Positions 8,736 through 19,301 of a DNA stretch of 64,000 nt are shown in pieces (positions within the stretch are counted from its first letter, which is position 1; each line of letters begins with the position of its first letter). The position numbers and the translations under genes were made by a program. The notes under the pieces are model-generated. The model ran no database searches, was not told the DNA's origin, and saw only the letters and a list, made by a program, of their open reading frames with translations. The stretch comes from Methyloprofundus sedimenti (lineage in GTDB: Bacteria; Pseudomonadota; Gammaproteobacteria; Methylococcales; Methylomonadaceae). The stretch is taken from contig NZ_LPUF01000003.1 of the NCBI RefSeq assembly GCF_002072955.1, positions 372,001 through 436,000 of the forward strand, given 5' to 3'.

Positions 8736-10145
8736 CTAGCTTTTATTTTCTTTGATGTAATTAATTGCATTTTCCAAACGCCTCAAGGTTTTATCTCTAC
8801 CTAATAAACTTAAAGTAACATCAATAGAGGGTGACATACCTGTACCACAAACTGCAACACGTAAAGGCTGTGCAATTTTGCCCAACTTTAATTCTAATTT
8901 TTCAGCAATCTGCAAAACAATATCATGCAAAATGTCGCCCTGCCATTCTGTCACTGCCATAAAAGCATCAAGTAAATCCTGCAGAATCTTGTCCGTTCCT
9001 TGCTTGAAATTTTTCTTGGCAGCCTTCTCATCGTATTCGCTAAAATCCTGATAAAAATATATGCTGGCATTGGCCATTTCGACCAATGTTTTGCATCGTT
9101 CACGCTGTGCTTTAACAATATCAATCAAGGCTGGACCTTGTGAAGGAACATCAATGCCACGTTGCTGCATATGCCATTCAAGGTGCCTGGCAATTAATTC
9201 AGGTTCTGAGTTCATGATATATTGATGATTAAGCCATATCAGTTTTTCAGTATTAAAAGCTGAAGCTGAAACATTAACCTTGCTTATATCAAATAATTTG
9301 ATCATTTGTTCGCGAGTAAATATCTCCTGATCACCATATGACCAGCCTAGTCTGACTAAATAGTTCAATAAGGCTTCAGGTAAAAAACCATCATCTCGAT
9401 ATTGCATAACACCGACTGCACCGTGACGTTTTGATAACCTGGCGCCATCATCACCTAAAATCATAGGAAGATGTGCATAATAAGGTAAATCAGCACTTAG
9501 AGCCTTTAAAATATTAATTTGCCTAGGTGTATTATTAACATGGTCGTCACCTCGAATCACATGGGTAATCCCCATATCCATGTCGTCGACAACAACTGTT
9601 AAATTATAAGTTGGGCTTCCATCAGTTCGTGCAATAATCAAGTCATCTAATTCTTTATTGGCAACAGTAATTTTACCTTTAACCAAATCATCAAAAACAA
9701 CGTCACCTTCGTCAGGATTACGAAAGCGAATAACCCGATTCATCCCCTCCCGACCTTCAGTATTTTCACGACATTTACCGTTATAACGTGGTTTTTCTTT
9801 ATTCACCATTTGCTGTTCACGCAGCCCATCTAACTCTTCCCTTGAACAATAACAGTAGTAAGCGTCCCCCTGATCCAGTAACTGCTGGATAATTTCCCCA
9901 TAACGATCAAACCGCTTAGTCTGGTAGTAAGGCCCCTCATCATAATCGAGTCCTAGCCATTGCATTCCCTCAAGAATGGCATCAACTGACTCCTGTGTGG
10001 AACGCTCTAAATCGGTATCTTCGATACGCAGAACAAAGGTGCCATTATTTTGTTTTGCATGTAACCAGGAAAAGAGAGCTGTGCGCGCTCCACCTAAATG
10101 TAGATAACCTGTTGGACTGGGGGCAAATCGTGTTTTTATTGTCAT
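8736..10145 (-). CDS. gltX: Glutamyl-tRNA synthetase
   Basis: Class I synthetase charging tRNA-Glu. The 469-residue protein has the HIGH-type signature [19 protein letters not shown] (7-25) and the KMSKS-type motif RLSKRHG near residue 238, plus the [16 protein letters not shown] insert typical of GltX. Downstream on the same strand are tRNA-Ala and two copies of tRNA-Glu, one of which is its own substrate. A Sel1-repeat gene ends 4 bp upstream of its start, implying co-transcription. Confidence 0.97.
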   Translation of the reverse strand: MTIKTRFAPSPTGYLHLGGARTALFSWLHAKQNNGTFVLRIEDTDLERSTQESVDAILEGMQWLGLDYDEGPYYQTKRFDRYGEIIQQLLDQGDAYYCYCSREELDGLREQQMVNKEKPRYNGKCRENTEGREGMNRVIRFRNPDEGDVVFDDLVKGKITVANKELDDLIIARTDGSPTYNLTVVVDDMDMGITHVIRGDDHVNNTPRQINILKALSADLPYYAHLPMILGDDGARLSKRHGAVGVMQYRDDGFLPEALLNYLVRLGWSYGDQEIFTREQMIKLFDISKVNVSASAFNTEKLIWLNHQYIMNSEPELIARHLEWHMQQRGIDVPSQGPALIDIVKAQRERCKTLVEMANASIYFYQDFSEYDEKAAKKNFKQGTDKILQDLLDAFMAVTEWQGDILHDIVLQIAEKLELKLGKIAQPLRVAVCGTGMSPSIDVTLSLLGRDKTLRRLENAINYIKENKS

Positions 10146-10149
10146 GGGT

Positions 10150-10608
10150 TTATTTCTGTTTTAAAAATCGTTTTGAATATTCTACCGGAATTTGTTTTGA
10201 AGCTCTTATACGCATGGATTTATAATTAAATGCGATACCGCCTTTGGCTACATTATTTCTGCCTAGAATAGCTAACGCCGTACCATGCTGTTGAGCTGCA
10301 GCCTTTTCATACCACTGAGTTGCCGTGTTAACGTCTCGCTTTACTCCCAAACCACGGTCATAAAGTGCAGCCATAAACACTTCAGCTTCCACCAGGCCTT
10401 GATTTGCTGCTTTTAACATCCAATTTGCCGATTTCTGCGGATCTTTCGTCACCCCATTTCGACCTAGTTGATATATAGCACCCATCTGGGCTTGCGCTAA
10501 AGCATTGCCCAGCTCCGCTTGTTGTTGAATTTCTGCAAATGTATTCGCGAAACTATTCATACTAAACATCATAAAATAGCTCAAAATCATTGTTTGTATT
10601 ACTTTCAT
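10150..10608 (-). CDS. Secreted Sel1-repeat protein
   Basis: A 152-residue protein with a Sec-type signal peptide (hydrophobic to about residue 21, cut after NSFA). The mature part has two to three Sel1-like (SLR) helical repeats: [15 protein letters not shown] followed by [16 protein letters not shown], then [15 protein letters not shown] followed by [19 protein letters not shown] proteins act as protein-binding scaffolds in the periplasm. The partner is unknown. It sits directly upstream of gltX with a 4-bp gap. Confidence 0.75.
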   Translation of the reverse strand: MKVIQTMILSYFMMFSMNSFANTFAEIQQQAELGNALAQAQMGAIYQLGRNGVTKDPQKSANWMLKAANQGLVEAEVFMAALYDRGLGVKRDVNTATQWYEKAAAQQHGTALAILGRNNVAKGGIAFNYKSMRIRASKQIPVEYSKRFLKQK

Positions 10609-10724
10609 TTACGCCTCTTTTAGTAAAATTTCTTGCATATCTATTATTTCATGCTTAACTTATACATTGAAAGTGTTAAAATATTATTTACACCCATTAC
10701 ACCTACTTTTTCCGGAGAGAAAAC

Positions 10725-11900
10725 ATGCTAAAGAAGATAATCATTCCCGCAGTTTCAATTTCAGGCCTTGTCCTGTTATCGGGCTGTGCCAATACACCAA
10801 CATCGTATCCAAATTTTACTGCTGCGCCTGTTGCTCAAAGCACTTCAACAACGCAGTTTAAACAAAAAACGGATACCATTTTTGTTGTATTAGATGCGTC
10901 CTCATCAACTAATACCACTTATGATGGCAATGACTCAGGCGCATCAAAACTGGATGTTGAAAAACAAACACTGTACCGATTTAATAAAACCATCCCAGCA
11001 AATATTCCACTTACTACCGGACTAGAAAGCTTTGGCTCTGGCCATTGTCTAGATTGGGGTTTTACCAAACTTGACCAGGACATCACCAGACATTCAGACA
11101 AAAAATTTCAAGCCGGTTTAGATCAAGTAGAGTGTGCCAGCGGGGGTACTCCACTGGATAAAGGCATAGCTGATTCAGCGATTGAACTTGACAAAGCGCA
11201 AGGTAACATTGCCCTATTAATTCTCAGTGACGGACAACAAGCCCCTTCTGATACGATAGCAGAAGCTCAAGCACTAAAAAGTAAACTTGGCGAGCGCCTA
11301 TGTATCTACACAGTTTGGGTAGGTAACAGCGACAACACATCTGGACAGGTTGTACTACAAAATTTATCCAATATGTCTAACTGTGGCAAGAGCGTCAATG
11401 TAGCTGACATATCTTCTAGTACATCTATGGCTAGATTTGTAGAAGACATGTTATATACAAAAGTAGCGGCTGGTTGTAGCGATATTGATGGCGATGGCGT
11501 TTGCGATCCAAATGACAAATGTCCAGACACACCAGCCGGAGTAAAAGTTAATTCGCAAGGCTGTTGGTCTTATAATAATATAAATTTCGGATTTGACTCA
11601 TCAAAAATTACTTCTGCTTCTGAACATATACTTGACAATGCAGTTGTCGTTTTAAAAAGAAACCCAAGCATGACTGTACGGCTTGATGGCCATACGGATA
11701 GTATAGGTACTCAAGCCTATAATATGGGTCTTTCAGTACGCAGAGCTCAAGCAGTTAAAAGTCACTTAATAGCAAAGGGTATAGCTGCTAGACGTTTAAC
11801 TATTAAAGGTTTTGGTAAATCAAACCCTATCGCATCAAATAATACTGAAGCTGGCCGCGCAGAAAACCGTCGCGTAGATTTCAAGATTACTGCTCGATAA
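10725..11900 (+). CDS. OmpA-family lipoprotein with a von Willebrand A domain
   Basis: A 391-residue outer-membrane lipoprotein. The signal peptide ends in the lipobox LLSGC (acylated Cys21). Residues ~50-240 form a VWA-like domain beginning TIFVVLDASSST, a degenerate MIDAS (DASSS instead of DxSxS). A short calcium-binding thrombospondin-3-like repeat follows (DIDGDGVCDPNDKCPDTPAG), and the C-terminal ~110 residues are an OmpA/MotB peptidoglycan-binding domain (LDGHTDSIGT, RAQAVKSHL, GRAENRRVDF). It probably links outer membrane to peptidoglycan and binds a ligand through the VWA part. Ribosome site CGGAGAG. A run of C followed by a run of G lies right after the stop. Confidence 0.88.
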   Translation: MLKKIIIPAVSISGLVLLSGCANTPTSYPNFTAAPVAQSTSTTQFKQKTDTIFVVLDASSSTNTTYDGNDSGASKLDVEKQTLYRFNKTIPANIPLTTGLESFGSGHCLDWGFTKLDQDITRHSDKKFQAGLDQVECASGGTPLDKGIADSAIELDKAQGNIALLILSDGQQAPSDTIAEAQALKSKLGERLCIYTVWVGNSDNTSGQVVLQNLSNMSNCGKSVNVADISSSTSMARFVEDMLYTKVAAGCSDIDGDGVCDPNDKCPDTPAGVKVNSQGCWSYNNINFGFDSSKITSASEHILDNAVVVLKRNPSMTVRLDGHTDSIGTQAYNMGLSVRRAQAVKSHLIAKGIAARRLTIKGFGKSNPIASNNTEAGRAENRRVDFKITAR

Positions 11901-11908
11901 AACAAAAT

Positions 11909-11950
11909 CCCCCCCAACACCACTTGCTTAAAGTATTGATGGGGGGGGGG
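11909..11950 (+). terminator. C7...G10 hairpin after the OmpA-like gene
   Basis: Seven C (11909-11915) and ten G (11941-11950) form a strong stem, with weaker ACTT/AAGT pairing inside. There is no T tract after it. It could terminate or protect the 3' end of the lipoprotein mRNA. The long G run is also a place where base-count errors are likely. Confidence 0.45.
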
Positions 11951-12183
11951 ACGCGTTCTGAATGTTGTGTTGTGGGTTTAGCAATTAAACTAAGTCCACA
12001 ACACAAAAACAAACTTTAAAAACCTATTTTAAAATGCACTCCAAGGCCATCAGCTGCCATATTCAGGCATTTCAAAGTGAGCCTCTAATTCAATATTAGA
12101 AGCTATCCTCTCCTGACACAAACTACCTCATAAAAATTCATGTGTATCTGTGGCTCGAACATTAGATAACTATTAAGCCCGAT

Positions 12184-12384
12184 CTATCCAAAACTCAGCC
12201 TTACTTCTTTAACTTCCTTTTTCAAATCACTATCCAGATCTACTGCCTGCAAATCTTTAGTAACAAAAGCATCACTCGCATTTTCATTTTTCTCAGGATC
12301 GAGGCTATCATCATCGCCGATCAGATATGAAACACTTGTAACGATCAGGCTACTACCTTATTACACCGGTTTTCTTTCTACCAT
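12184..12384 (-). pseudogene. Possible decayed small gene downstream of serS
   Basis: On the minus strand one frame reads MVERKPV, then two consecutive stops (TAA TAA), then an acidic/Lys-rich stretch of about 57 codons (from GSSLIVTSVSYL to KEVKEVRLSFG) ending in TAG. Start and remainder are in the same frame. It could be a small gene broken by the double stop or chance coding. The surrounding 11951-12393 stretch otherwise shows no gene or RNA I recognise. Confidence 0.2.
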
Positions 12385-12393
12385 CGTTAACTA

Positions 12394-13673
<1,280 letters not shown>

Positions 13674-13721
13674 GTTAACAATATACCTTTAAGTAATGTA
13701 GTTGAGATTGTTTATAGTACT

Positions 13722-14024
13722 TTAAATATGAGCCATAGCAGACCAGCTAATAATATGTTTAAGGTCTAACTTGGCTTTAAGCACTGTAATGGCTTTTTCT
13801 ACCTTTTCTGGCTGATCATGGAATTCTATTATAATGGGCAATTCTAACGACAAACTAAGTATTGTCGAGGTATGTAATTCTCCTGTCGAACCAATACCTG
13901 CAATGCCACGAATCACGCTGACACCAACAATTTTCTCTTGGTGTAATATTTCTAGTGTATGATTTAAATGATCATGACCTTCCAGAGTATAAACACGAGC
14001 GATAGTGACCGGTCTTTGACTCAT
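13722..14024 (-). CDS. DUF190 family protein (CrcB partner)
   Basis: A 100-residue cytoplasmic protein of the DUF190 family, a PII-like fold frequently encoded beside crcB. Motifs are RVYTLEGHDHLNHTLEILHQ, VSVIRGIAGIGSTGELHT and LPIIIEFHDQPEKVE. Its ATG overlaps the crcB stop by 4 bp (ATGA), so it is translationally coupled to the fluoride channel and probably regulates or senses in that context. The exact role is not known. Confidence 0.85.
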   Translation of the reverse strand: MSQRPVTIARVYTLEGHDHLNHTLEILHQEKIVGVSVIRGIAGIGSTGELHTSTILSLSLELPIIIEFHDQPEKVEKAITVLKAKLDLKHIISWSAMAHI

Positions 14025-14728
14025 AATTGCTTACCTACTAATAAACTTACCCATAAAGATAATAAACAAACCAAGGTATTAATTAAAAATACACCTAGCA
14101 TCAAATTTAAATGGGTTTTTATAGAGAAACCACTTTCAATCAGATATAGAATTAAATACAAACCTGACAAAGTAATAAATATACCGACTAAAATTACCGC
14201 CAAAGCAACTTTATATTCTTCGATGATATCTACTTTCTGCATCAACGCGGTCGCAATCAGGCCAACCATAAAAACACCTATCGCATTCACCACCATTAAT
14301 GCATAAGGCAGTGCCCATCCTACTCCCCGTGCAACGCCACCTGAATACATAAGCAGCGTTCTAGCGAGTAGCAGTCCAATCCAGACAGCAAATAGGCAGG
14401 CACAAACGCTGACCATTATATTTAACAGAGCCTTGGTTATATTACCTTGCTCAAGCAAATAAATTGTTTCCAGTGAAAAAGTTGAAAACGTGGTAAATGC
14501 ACCTAAAAAACCAACTAAAATCGCAGCCCGATATTCGAGACTCACTGCAATACGCTGTAAAATCAAGGCTTCAGTCAGAAGACCGATAAAAAATGAGCCA
14601 ATAATATTCACAGCCAGAGTGCCATAAGGAAATCCCCTCCCCATCCACTGATATACACCGGAAGAGACCAGGAAACGAAGGACAGCACCACCTGCACCAC
14701 CCAAAGCAACTGCAATAAGTGAGTTCAT
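14021..14728 (-). CDS. crcB: CrcB/Fluc fluoride channel with a fused, degenerate second half
   Basis: Fluoride exporter of the inner membrane. At 235 residues it is nearly twice the usual ~125. Residues 1-126 are a canonical Fluc unit: GGAVLRF with Arg19, GTLAVNIIGSFFIG with pore Asn41, and GFLGAFTTFSTFS (73-85) with the Phe box and Na+ site. Residues ~137-232 repeat the pattern from the second helix on: WALPYALMVVNAIGVFMVGL with Asn148 aligns with the Asn41 block, but VGIFITLSGLYL replaces the Phe-box motif and no first helix is present. Counting helices by eye (4+3) puts the second half in inverted orientation, as in eukaryotic FEX channels. Operon: orn, crcB, DUF190. Confidence 0.88.
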   Translation of the reverse strand: MNSLIAVALGGAGGAVLRFLVSSGVYQWMGRGFPYGTLAVNIIGSFFIGLLTEALILQRIAVSLEYRAAILVGFLGAFTTFSTFSLETIYLLEQGNITKALLNIMVSVCACLFAVWIGLLLARTLLMYSGGVARGVGWALPYALMVVNAIGVFMVGLIATALMQKVDIIEEYKVALAVILVGIFITLSGLYLILYLIESGFSIKTHLNLMLGVFLINTLVCLLSLWVSLLVGKQL

Positions 14729-14740
14729 ATTGAAATGGTT

Positions 14741-15286
14741 TTAAATTTTAATAAAATGTTCACGGTAATACTTTAATTCGTCAATCGACTCAAGCACATC
14801 GTCTAGTGCCTGGTGAGTTTCTTTTTTCTGCACACCATCAAAAATAGCAGGCGCCCAACGCCGCGCTAATTCTTTAATAGTAGAAACATCTATATTGCGA
14901 TAATGAAAGTACCGCTCCAGTTCAGTCATATAGCGATACAAAAACCGTCTGTCCTGACCAATACTATTACCACACATCGGTGATTCACCCGCACCGACCC
15001 ATTGCTGTATAAATTCTAGTGTCTGCTGCATCGCTTCGGCTTCACTCACGCATGAGGCTTTTACTCGCTCGATCAATCCGGATTTACCATGATGCTCCTG
15101 ATTCCAGTCATCCATTGCGGCAAGTGCCTTATCACTCTGGTGCACTGCTAGAACAGGTCCTGTTGCCAAAACGTTTAAATATTTATCTGTGACTACCGTA
15201 GCTATCTCAATAATCAAATCATTATCCGGATCCAGACCCGTCATTTCCAGATCGAGCCAGATCAGGTTTTCTTGTTGCTGTGCCAT
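14741..15286 (-). CDS. orn: Oligoribonuclease
   Basis: 3'-5' exoribonuclease of the DEDDh class that degrades 2-5-nt RNA fragments and pGpG. Its 181 residues match the family. Exo I motif is [21 protein letters not shown] (Asp/Glu metal ligands), Exo [14 protein letters not shown], Exo [14 protein letters not shown]. It ends 12 bp before crcB starts, so it may head an orn-crcB-DUF190 transcript. The upstream region is shared with the divergent protease gene. Confidence 0.96.
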   Translation of the reverse strand: MAQQQENLIWLDLEMTGLDPDNDLIIEIATVVTDKYLNVLATGPVLAVHQSDKALAAMDDWNQEHHGKSGLIERVKASCVSEAEAMQQTLEFIQQWVGAGESPMCGNSIGQDRRFLYRYMTELERYFHYRNIDVSTIKELARRWAPAIFDGVQKKETHQALDDVLESIDELKYYREHFIKI

Positions 15287-15508
15287 TTATTTATCCATAA
15301 AAAATAGAAATATGTGCTAAATTGTAGCATTGGCTAATCTGTATAGCCATAGTACAGGATAGTGGGACTCACTCCCGGCCCACATTACGCCAGAGATCAG
15401 GAATTTTAACAAAATTATCCTTATTAATTTAAAATATAAAATAGATTTTTTCAGCAAGCTGAAGAGCATTCTTAATTAAACCACCTAATTTATACAAGCA
15501 TACTAGCA

Positions 15509-16750
15509 ATGAATACTTTTACTTATATCTTCTTAATCGCACTGGTCTTGTCTTACTCAGTGCAATTCTGGCTATCCAGACGTCAATCAACCTATGTACT
15601 TAAACATCGCACACAAGTTCCTGCTGCTTTTACTGAGTCAATTACTCTGGAAGCACATCAAAAAGCAGCAGATTACACTGTTGAAAAAGGCAAGCTTGGT
15701 GATATAGACAGTGTTGTAGGTATTATCTTTCTCTTGTTATTAACGCTAGGCGGAGGCATAAATCTGGTATTTGAATTCTGGGCTGACTTCCAGCTTTCGC
15801 CTATCATGGCAGGCATCGCCTCATTAGGCTCGATTTTCTTAATCATGTCCTTATTTGAGCTGCCAACGACTCTTTATCTAACTTTTGTTATTGAAGAAAA
15901 GTATGGTTTTAACAAAAGTACTGTTAGCCAGTTTGTTAAAGATCAGCTTATGCAATTTGTACTGGTTGCTATTATTGGGCTACCTTTGCTGGCACTTATT
16001 CTCTGGGTTATGCAAGCACTAGGAAACACATGGTGGATCTGGACCTGGGCGATTTTAATCAGTTTTTCATTACTTTTAAGCTGGCTGTACCCTACACTTA
16101 TAGCGCCTTTATTCAATAAATTCACACCTCTGGAAGATGGGGCTTTAAAAGACCGTATTAATCAACTATTAGACCGCTGTGGTTTTAGTAGTAATGGTAT
16201 TTTTATTATGGATGGATCAAAGCGCTCTGGCCACGGCAATGCTTACTTCACAGGCATGGGTAGCAATAAACGTATCGTATTCTTTGATACTTTAGCTGAA
16301 TCTCTTGATGATGATGAAATGGAAGCTGTATTAGCACATGAACTAGGTCATTTTAAACGCAAACATGTCATTAAAATGTTAGTCGCCAGCTCTATCATGA
16401 GCCTGATAAGCCTGGGCATTTTAGGCTGGCTGATCACCGAAAGCTGGTTCTTTACTGGATTGGGCGTTGATGTACCTTCTAATGCAGCTGCCTTATTGCT
16501 GTTTATGTTAGTTTCACCTGTATTCACGACTTTTATGACGCCTATCAGTGCTTATTTTCAACGTAAGTTTGAATTCGAAGCTGACGATTTTGCTGCTGAA
16601 CATGCGCAGGCCAGTAAATTAATCAGCGGACTGGTAAAACTTTATAAAGAAAATGCCAGCACCTTAACCCCTGATCCTTTATTTTCTGCCTTCCATTATA
16701 GTCACCCCCCTGCTGCTATACGTATAGCGCACCTGGAACCTAAACTATAA
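15509..16750 (+). CDS. M48 family (Ste24-like) membrane metalloprotease
   Basis: A 413-residue zinc protease with the CAAX-protease-type N-terminal multi-helix domain (about five membrane segments in residues 1-200) and a catalytic M48 domain. HELGH at 277-281 holds the zinc ligands and catalytic Glu, and FEFEADDFAAEHA (about 354-366) supplies the third ligand. Bacterial Ste24-like proteins are thought to act in membrane protein turnover. It is monocistronic and divergent from orn. ATG at 15509 has little of a purine-rich ribosome site. Confidence 0.88.
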   Translation: MNTFTYIFLIALVLSYSVQFWLSRRQSTYVLKHRTQVPAAFTESITLEAHQKAADYTVEKGKLGDIDSVVGIIFLLLLTLGGGINLVFEFWADFQLSPIMAGIASLGSIFLIMSLFELPTTLYLTFVIEEKYGFNKSTVSQFVKDQLMQFVLVAIIGLPLLALILWVMQALGNTWWIWTWAILISFSLLLSWLYPTLIAPLFNKFTPLEDGALKDRINQLLDRCGFSSNGIFIMDGSKRSGHGNAYFTGMGSNKRIVFFDTLAESLDDDEMEAVLAHELGHFKRKHVIKMLVASSIMSLISLGILGWLITESWFFTGLGVDVPSNAAALLLFMLVSPVFTTFMTPISAYFQRKFEFEADDFAAEHAQASKLISGLVKLYKENASTLTPDPLFSAFHYSHPPAAIRIAHLEPKL

Positions 16751-17029
16751 AATTAAGCACTGGGCATACTGAGTTTTCACGAAAAAAGACTTGAGTGTTC
16801 AGTGCTAAATAATTAAATGGCTAAATCTTTTATACTTGTTTACTTAGGGATATGCATCAAATAGCTTTGGCAACCCGTTTTTTTGAGCACTCACTGGACA
16901 CCTGCAGTATGCAGGCATGCTGACGCGACTCCTTTAAGAGGAAATAATTATTTCATGCATATTTCTTAGTATCTCACACCCAGCTGCATCTATGCGCAGT
17001 GGAAAAAACCAAAAATTCTTATATAATTT

Positions 17030-17911
17030 ATGACTGACCTGCATGATGGACTCGTTATCTCCCACCTCGGTAAAGGTATTGCTGTTGAAGTTGATGGTCA
17101 TATTATCCTTTGCCAGACCAGACGTAAAATAGCAACAGTTGCTGCCGGTGATAAAGTCAAAATAAGGATTGTTGCACAAGACCAGGGATGTATTGAAGAA
17201 CTTCTACCACGCCATTCATTGCTGGAGCGACCCAGTAAAGGCGCAAAAACACGTCCGGTAGCCGCTAATATTGATCAGATTTTTGTGGTCTTTGCCACCG
17301 AACCATTTTGTGATTTTTTACTAATAGATCAATACCTTGCTATTTGTGAAAATCGCAACATCAATGCACTTTTAATCTACAATAAATCGGATTTAGCAAC
17401 TGCTTGTAATATTGAGCAGGAGCTTGAAACCTATCAAAGTCTTGGCTATACCCTGTTTCGAGTGAGTGCAAAGAAAAATAGTGGGATTGACGAACTTAAA
17501 CAGGCGTTAAGTCATAAAATCAGTATTTTTACCGGACAATCAGGCGTTGGTAAATCGTCTTTAACCAATGCCCTGATTCCAGATAAAGAACTAAAAACCA
17601 ATACTGTCTCTGCAATAACCAAGCACGGCAGACACACGACAACGGCAGCTACGCTTTATCACTTGCCCGCAGGCGGAGATTTAATAGACAGCCCGGGAGT
17701 TGCTATTTTTGGCCTGGCTGGACTCTCAGAAAATCAACTGGCTCATGGCTATCGAGAATTTCAGCCTTATATAGACAAATGCCAATTCAACGATTGCAGG
17801 CACTTAAAAGACAAAGGCTGTGCTATACAAAAAGCGGTGAAAGATGGTTTCATCTCACAGTCTCGCTATCAGCGATTTGTAAAATTGCGCGAGAAAATGC
17901 CCACTGATTAA
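17030..17911 (+). CDS. rsgA: Ribosome small-subunit-dependent GTPase A
   Basis: Circularly permuted GTPase that checks late 30S assembly. Order of parts: OB-fold RNA-binding domain (residues 1-70), then the G4 motif (YNKSDLA, about 120), then G1 FTGQSGVGKSS (about 167-177), switch G2 and DSPG (G3), and a C-terminal zinc knuckle with C-x4-C-x2-H-like spacing (KCQFNDCRHLKDKGC). Its 293 residues are at the short end of the family. The preceding 280-bp gap holds only a small palindrome (CCTGCAgtaTGCAGG) and no gene. Confidence 0.95.
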   Translation: MTDLHDGLVISHLGKGIAVEVDGHIILCQTRRKIATVAAGDKVKIRIVAQDQGCIEELLPRHSLLERPSKGAKTRPVAANIDQIFVVFATEPFCDFLLIDQYLAICENRNINALLIYNKSDLATACNIEQELETYQSLGYTLFRVSAKKNSGIDELKQALSHKISIFTGQSGVGKSSLTNALIPDKELKTNTVSAITKHGRHTTTAATLYHLPAGGDLIDSPGVAIFGLAGLSENQLAHGYREFQPYIDKCQFNDCRHLKDKGCAIQKAVKDGFISQSRYQRFVKLREKMPTD

Positions 17912-18005
17912 GATAGTTCCTTTCTCTATTTAGTGCCTGCCCGGTTAGTATTGAATACGCTTGCAACGAGGAGATGCTCGCGAACTAAAGTCCACTTTAC
18001 AGATA

Positions 18006-18344
18006 TTAACCCGCTGGCCAGCTCATTTGCCTGCCACCTAATAAATGCAGGTGTAAGTGATATACCTCCTGCCCACCGGCACTATTACAATTAATAACCG
18101 TCCTATAGCCAGTTTCCGCAATACCCTCCGCATCAGCAATCTGCGCTACGCTTTGTAATAAATGTCCTGCCAGCTGCTTATCATGTAAATCATTTAAGGT
18201 TGCGACATGTTGTTTGGGAATCACTAAAATATGCGTTGGCGCTTTCGGGTGTATATCTCTGAAAGCGAGTATCTGCTCATCCTCATAGACAATATCCGGT
18301 TGAATTTCTTTTGCCACCATTTTACAAAATAAACAATCACTCAT
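18006..18344 (-). CDS. hinT: HIT (histidine triad) nucleotide-binding protein
   Basis: A 112-residue purine nucleoside phosphoramidase of the HINT group. It starts CLFCKMVAKEIQPDIVYEDE, contains PKAPTHILVIPKQH and ends with the histidine triad YHLHLHLLGGRQMSWPAG. Cytoplasmic. It follows recR by 9 bp on the same strand and so is the distal gene of the dnaX-ybaB-recR cluster. Confidence 0.92.
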   Translation of the reverse strand: MSDCLFCKMVAKEIQPDIVYEDEQILAFRDIHPKAPTHILVIPKQHVATLNDLHDKQLAGHLLQSVAQIADAEGIAETGYRTVINCNSAGGQEVYHLHLHLLGGRQMSWPAG

Positions 18345-18353
18345 GATTCTCTC

Positions 18354-18953
18354 CTATTCAATATTGCGTCGCCCACTGAACGCATGGGCCAGAGTAGTGC
18401 TATCAATAAATTCTAACTCACCACCAACCGGCACACCATGAGCAATGCGACTTACCTTAACCTTATAAGGTAACGCTAATTGCGCAATGTAATGTGCTGT
18501 CGCCTCACCTTCAACGGTGGAGTTTGTCGCGAGAATAAGTTCCGTTATTTGACTACTTTCTAATTGCTGCTCTAATTTATCGAGGCCTATTTCATCTGGT
18601 CCTATGCCATCTAATGGCGATAAACGTCCATTTAAAACAAAGAAAACACCTGTATAGTTTGTTGCCTGATTAATCAGCCAGACATCGGCAGGACTTTCCA
18701 CCACACATATTACCTGCGGATCGCGCTTTGAACTTGCGCAGAGATCGCATAATTCATGCTCGCACAGGGTGCGACATTTTTTGCACAAACCTAGCCTATC
18801 AACCGCCATTTGCAATGCTTTAGCCAGATTTTCAGCACCGCCTCTGTCGCGTTGAAATAAATGTAAGGCTATGCGTTGTGCAGACTTTGGCCCCACACCA
18901 GGCATACAACATAAGGCATCAATAACTTCTGCGAGCAATTCTTGTTTTGGCAT
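18354..18953 (-). CDS. recR: Recombination protein RecR
   Basis: RecFOR-pathway clamp. The 199-residue protein has the helix-hairpin-helix [17 protein letters not shown] (about 16-32), a four-cysteine zinc finger (CKKC and CDLC around residues 57-72), and the Toprim domain ([28 protein letters not shown]). It lies 2 bp after ybaB, the common gammaproteobacterial order. Confidence 0.97.
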   Translation of the reverse strand: MPKQELLAEVIDALCCMPGVGPKSAQRIALHLFQRDRGGAENLAKALQMAVDRLGLCKKCRTLCEHELCDLCASSKRDPQVICVVESPADVWLINQATNYTGVFFVLNGRLSPLDGIGPDEIGLDKLEQQLESSQITELILATNSTVEGEATAHYIAQLALPYKVKVSRIAHGVPVGGELEFIDSTTLAHAFSGRRNIE

Positions 18954-18955
18954 GT

Positions 18956-19279
18956 TTAAAATGGCATTTTAAACCCGGGAGGCAGAGGAATACCGGCAGT
19001 GACATCACCCATTTTTTCCTTTTTAAGCTTAGCCACTTTATGTACCGCATCATTAATAGCAGCGGCTACCAAATCTTCCAGCATTTCCTTATCATCACCC
19101 ACTAAAGTATCATCAATAGACACCTTGCGCACTTCTCTTTTTCCAGTCATCAGAATACTGACCAAGCCACCGCCCGCTTCACCTGTGACCTCTAATGCCT
19201 CAAGTTCAGCCTGTGCTTTTTGCATGTCTTCCTGCATTTTTTGAGCCTGCTGCATGATATTACCAAGCGCACCCTTCAT
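18956..19279 (-). CDS. ybaB: YbaB/EbfC family nucleoid-associated protein
   Basis: A 107-residue DNA-binding dimer. The N-terminal helix is Gln/Met-rich ([20 protein letters not shown]), followed by the [20 protein letters not shown] strand region and a Gly/Pro-rich C-terminus. It sits between dnaX (22 bp upstream) and recR (2 bp downstream), its usual place. Confidence 0.95.
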   Translation of the reverse strand: MKGALGNIMQQAQKMQEDMQKAQAELEALEVTGEAGGGLVSILMTGKREVRKVSIDDTLVGDDKEMLEDLVAAAINDAVHKVAKLKKEKMGDVTAGIPLPPGFKMPF

Positions 19280-19301
19280 AATTATTTCTCCCCGTTAGTT
19301 T

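Noticed and set aside
14729-14740. Fluoride riboswitch before crcB
   Set aside because: Only 12 bp separate orn and crcB, and I saw no crcB-motif RNA there or before orn.
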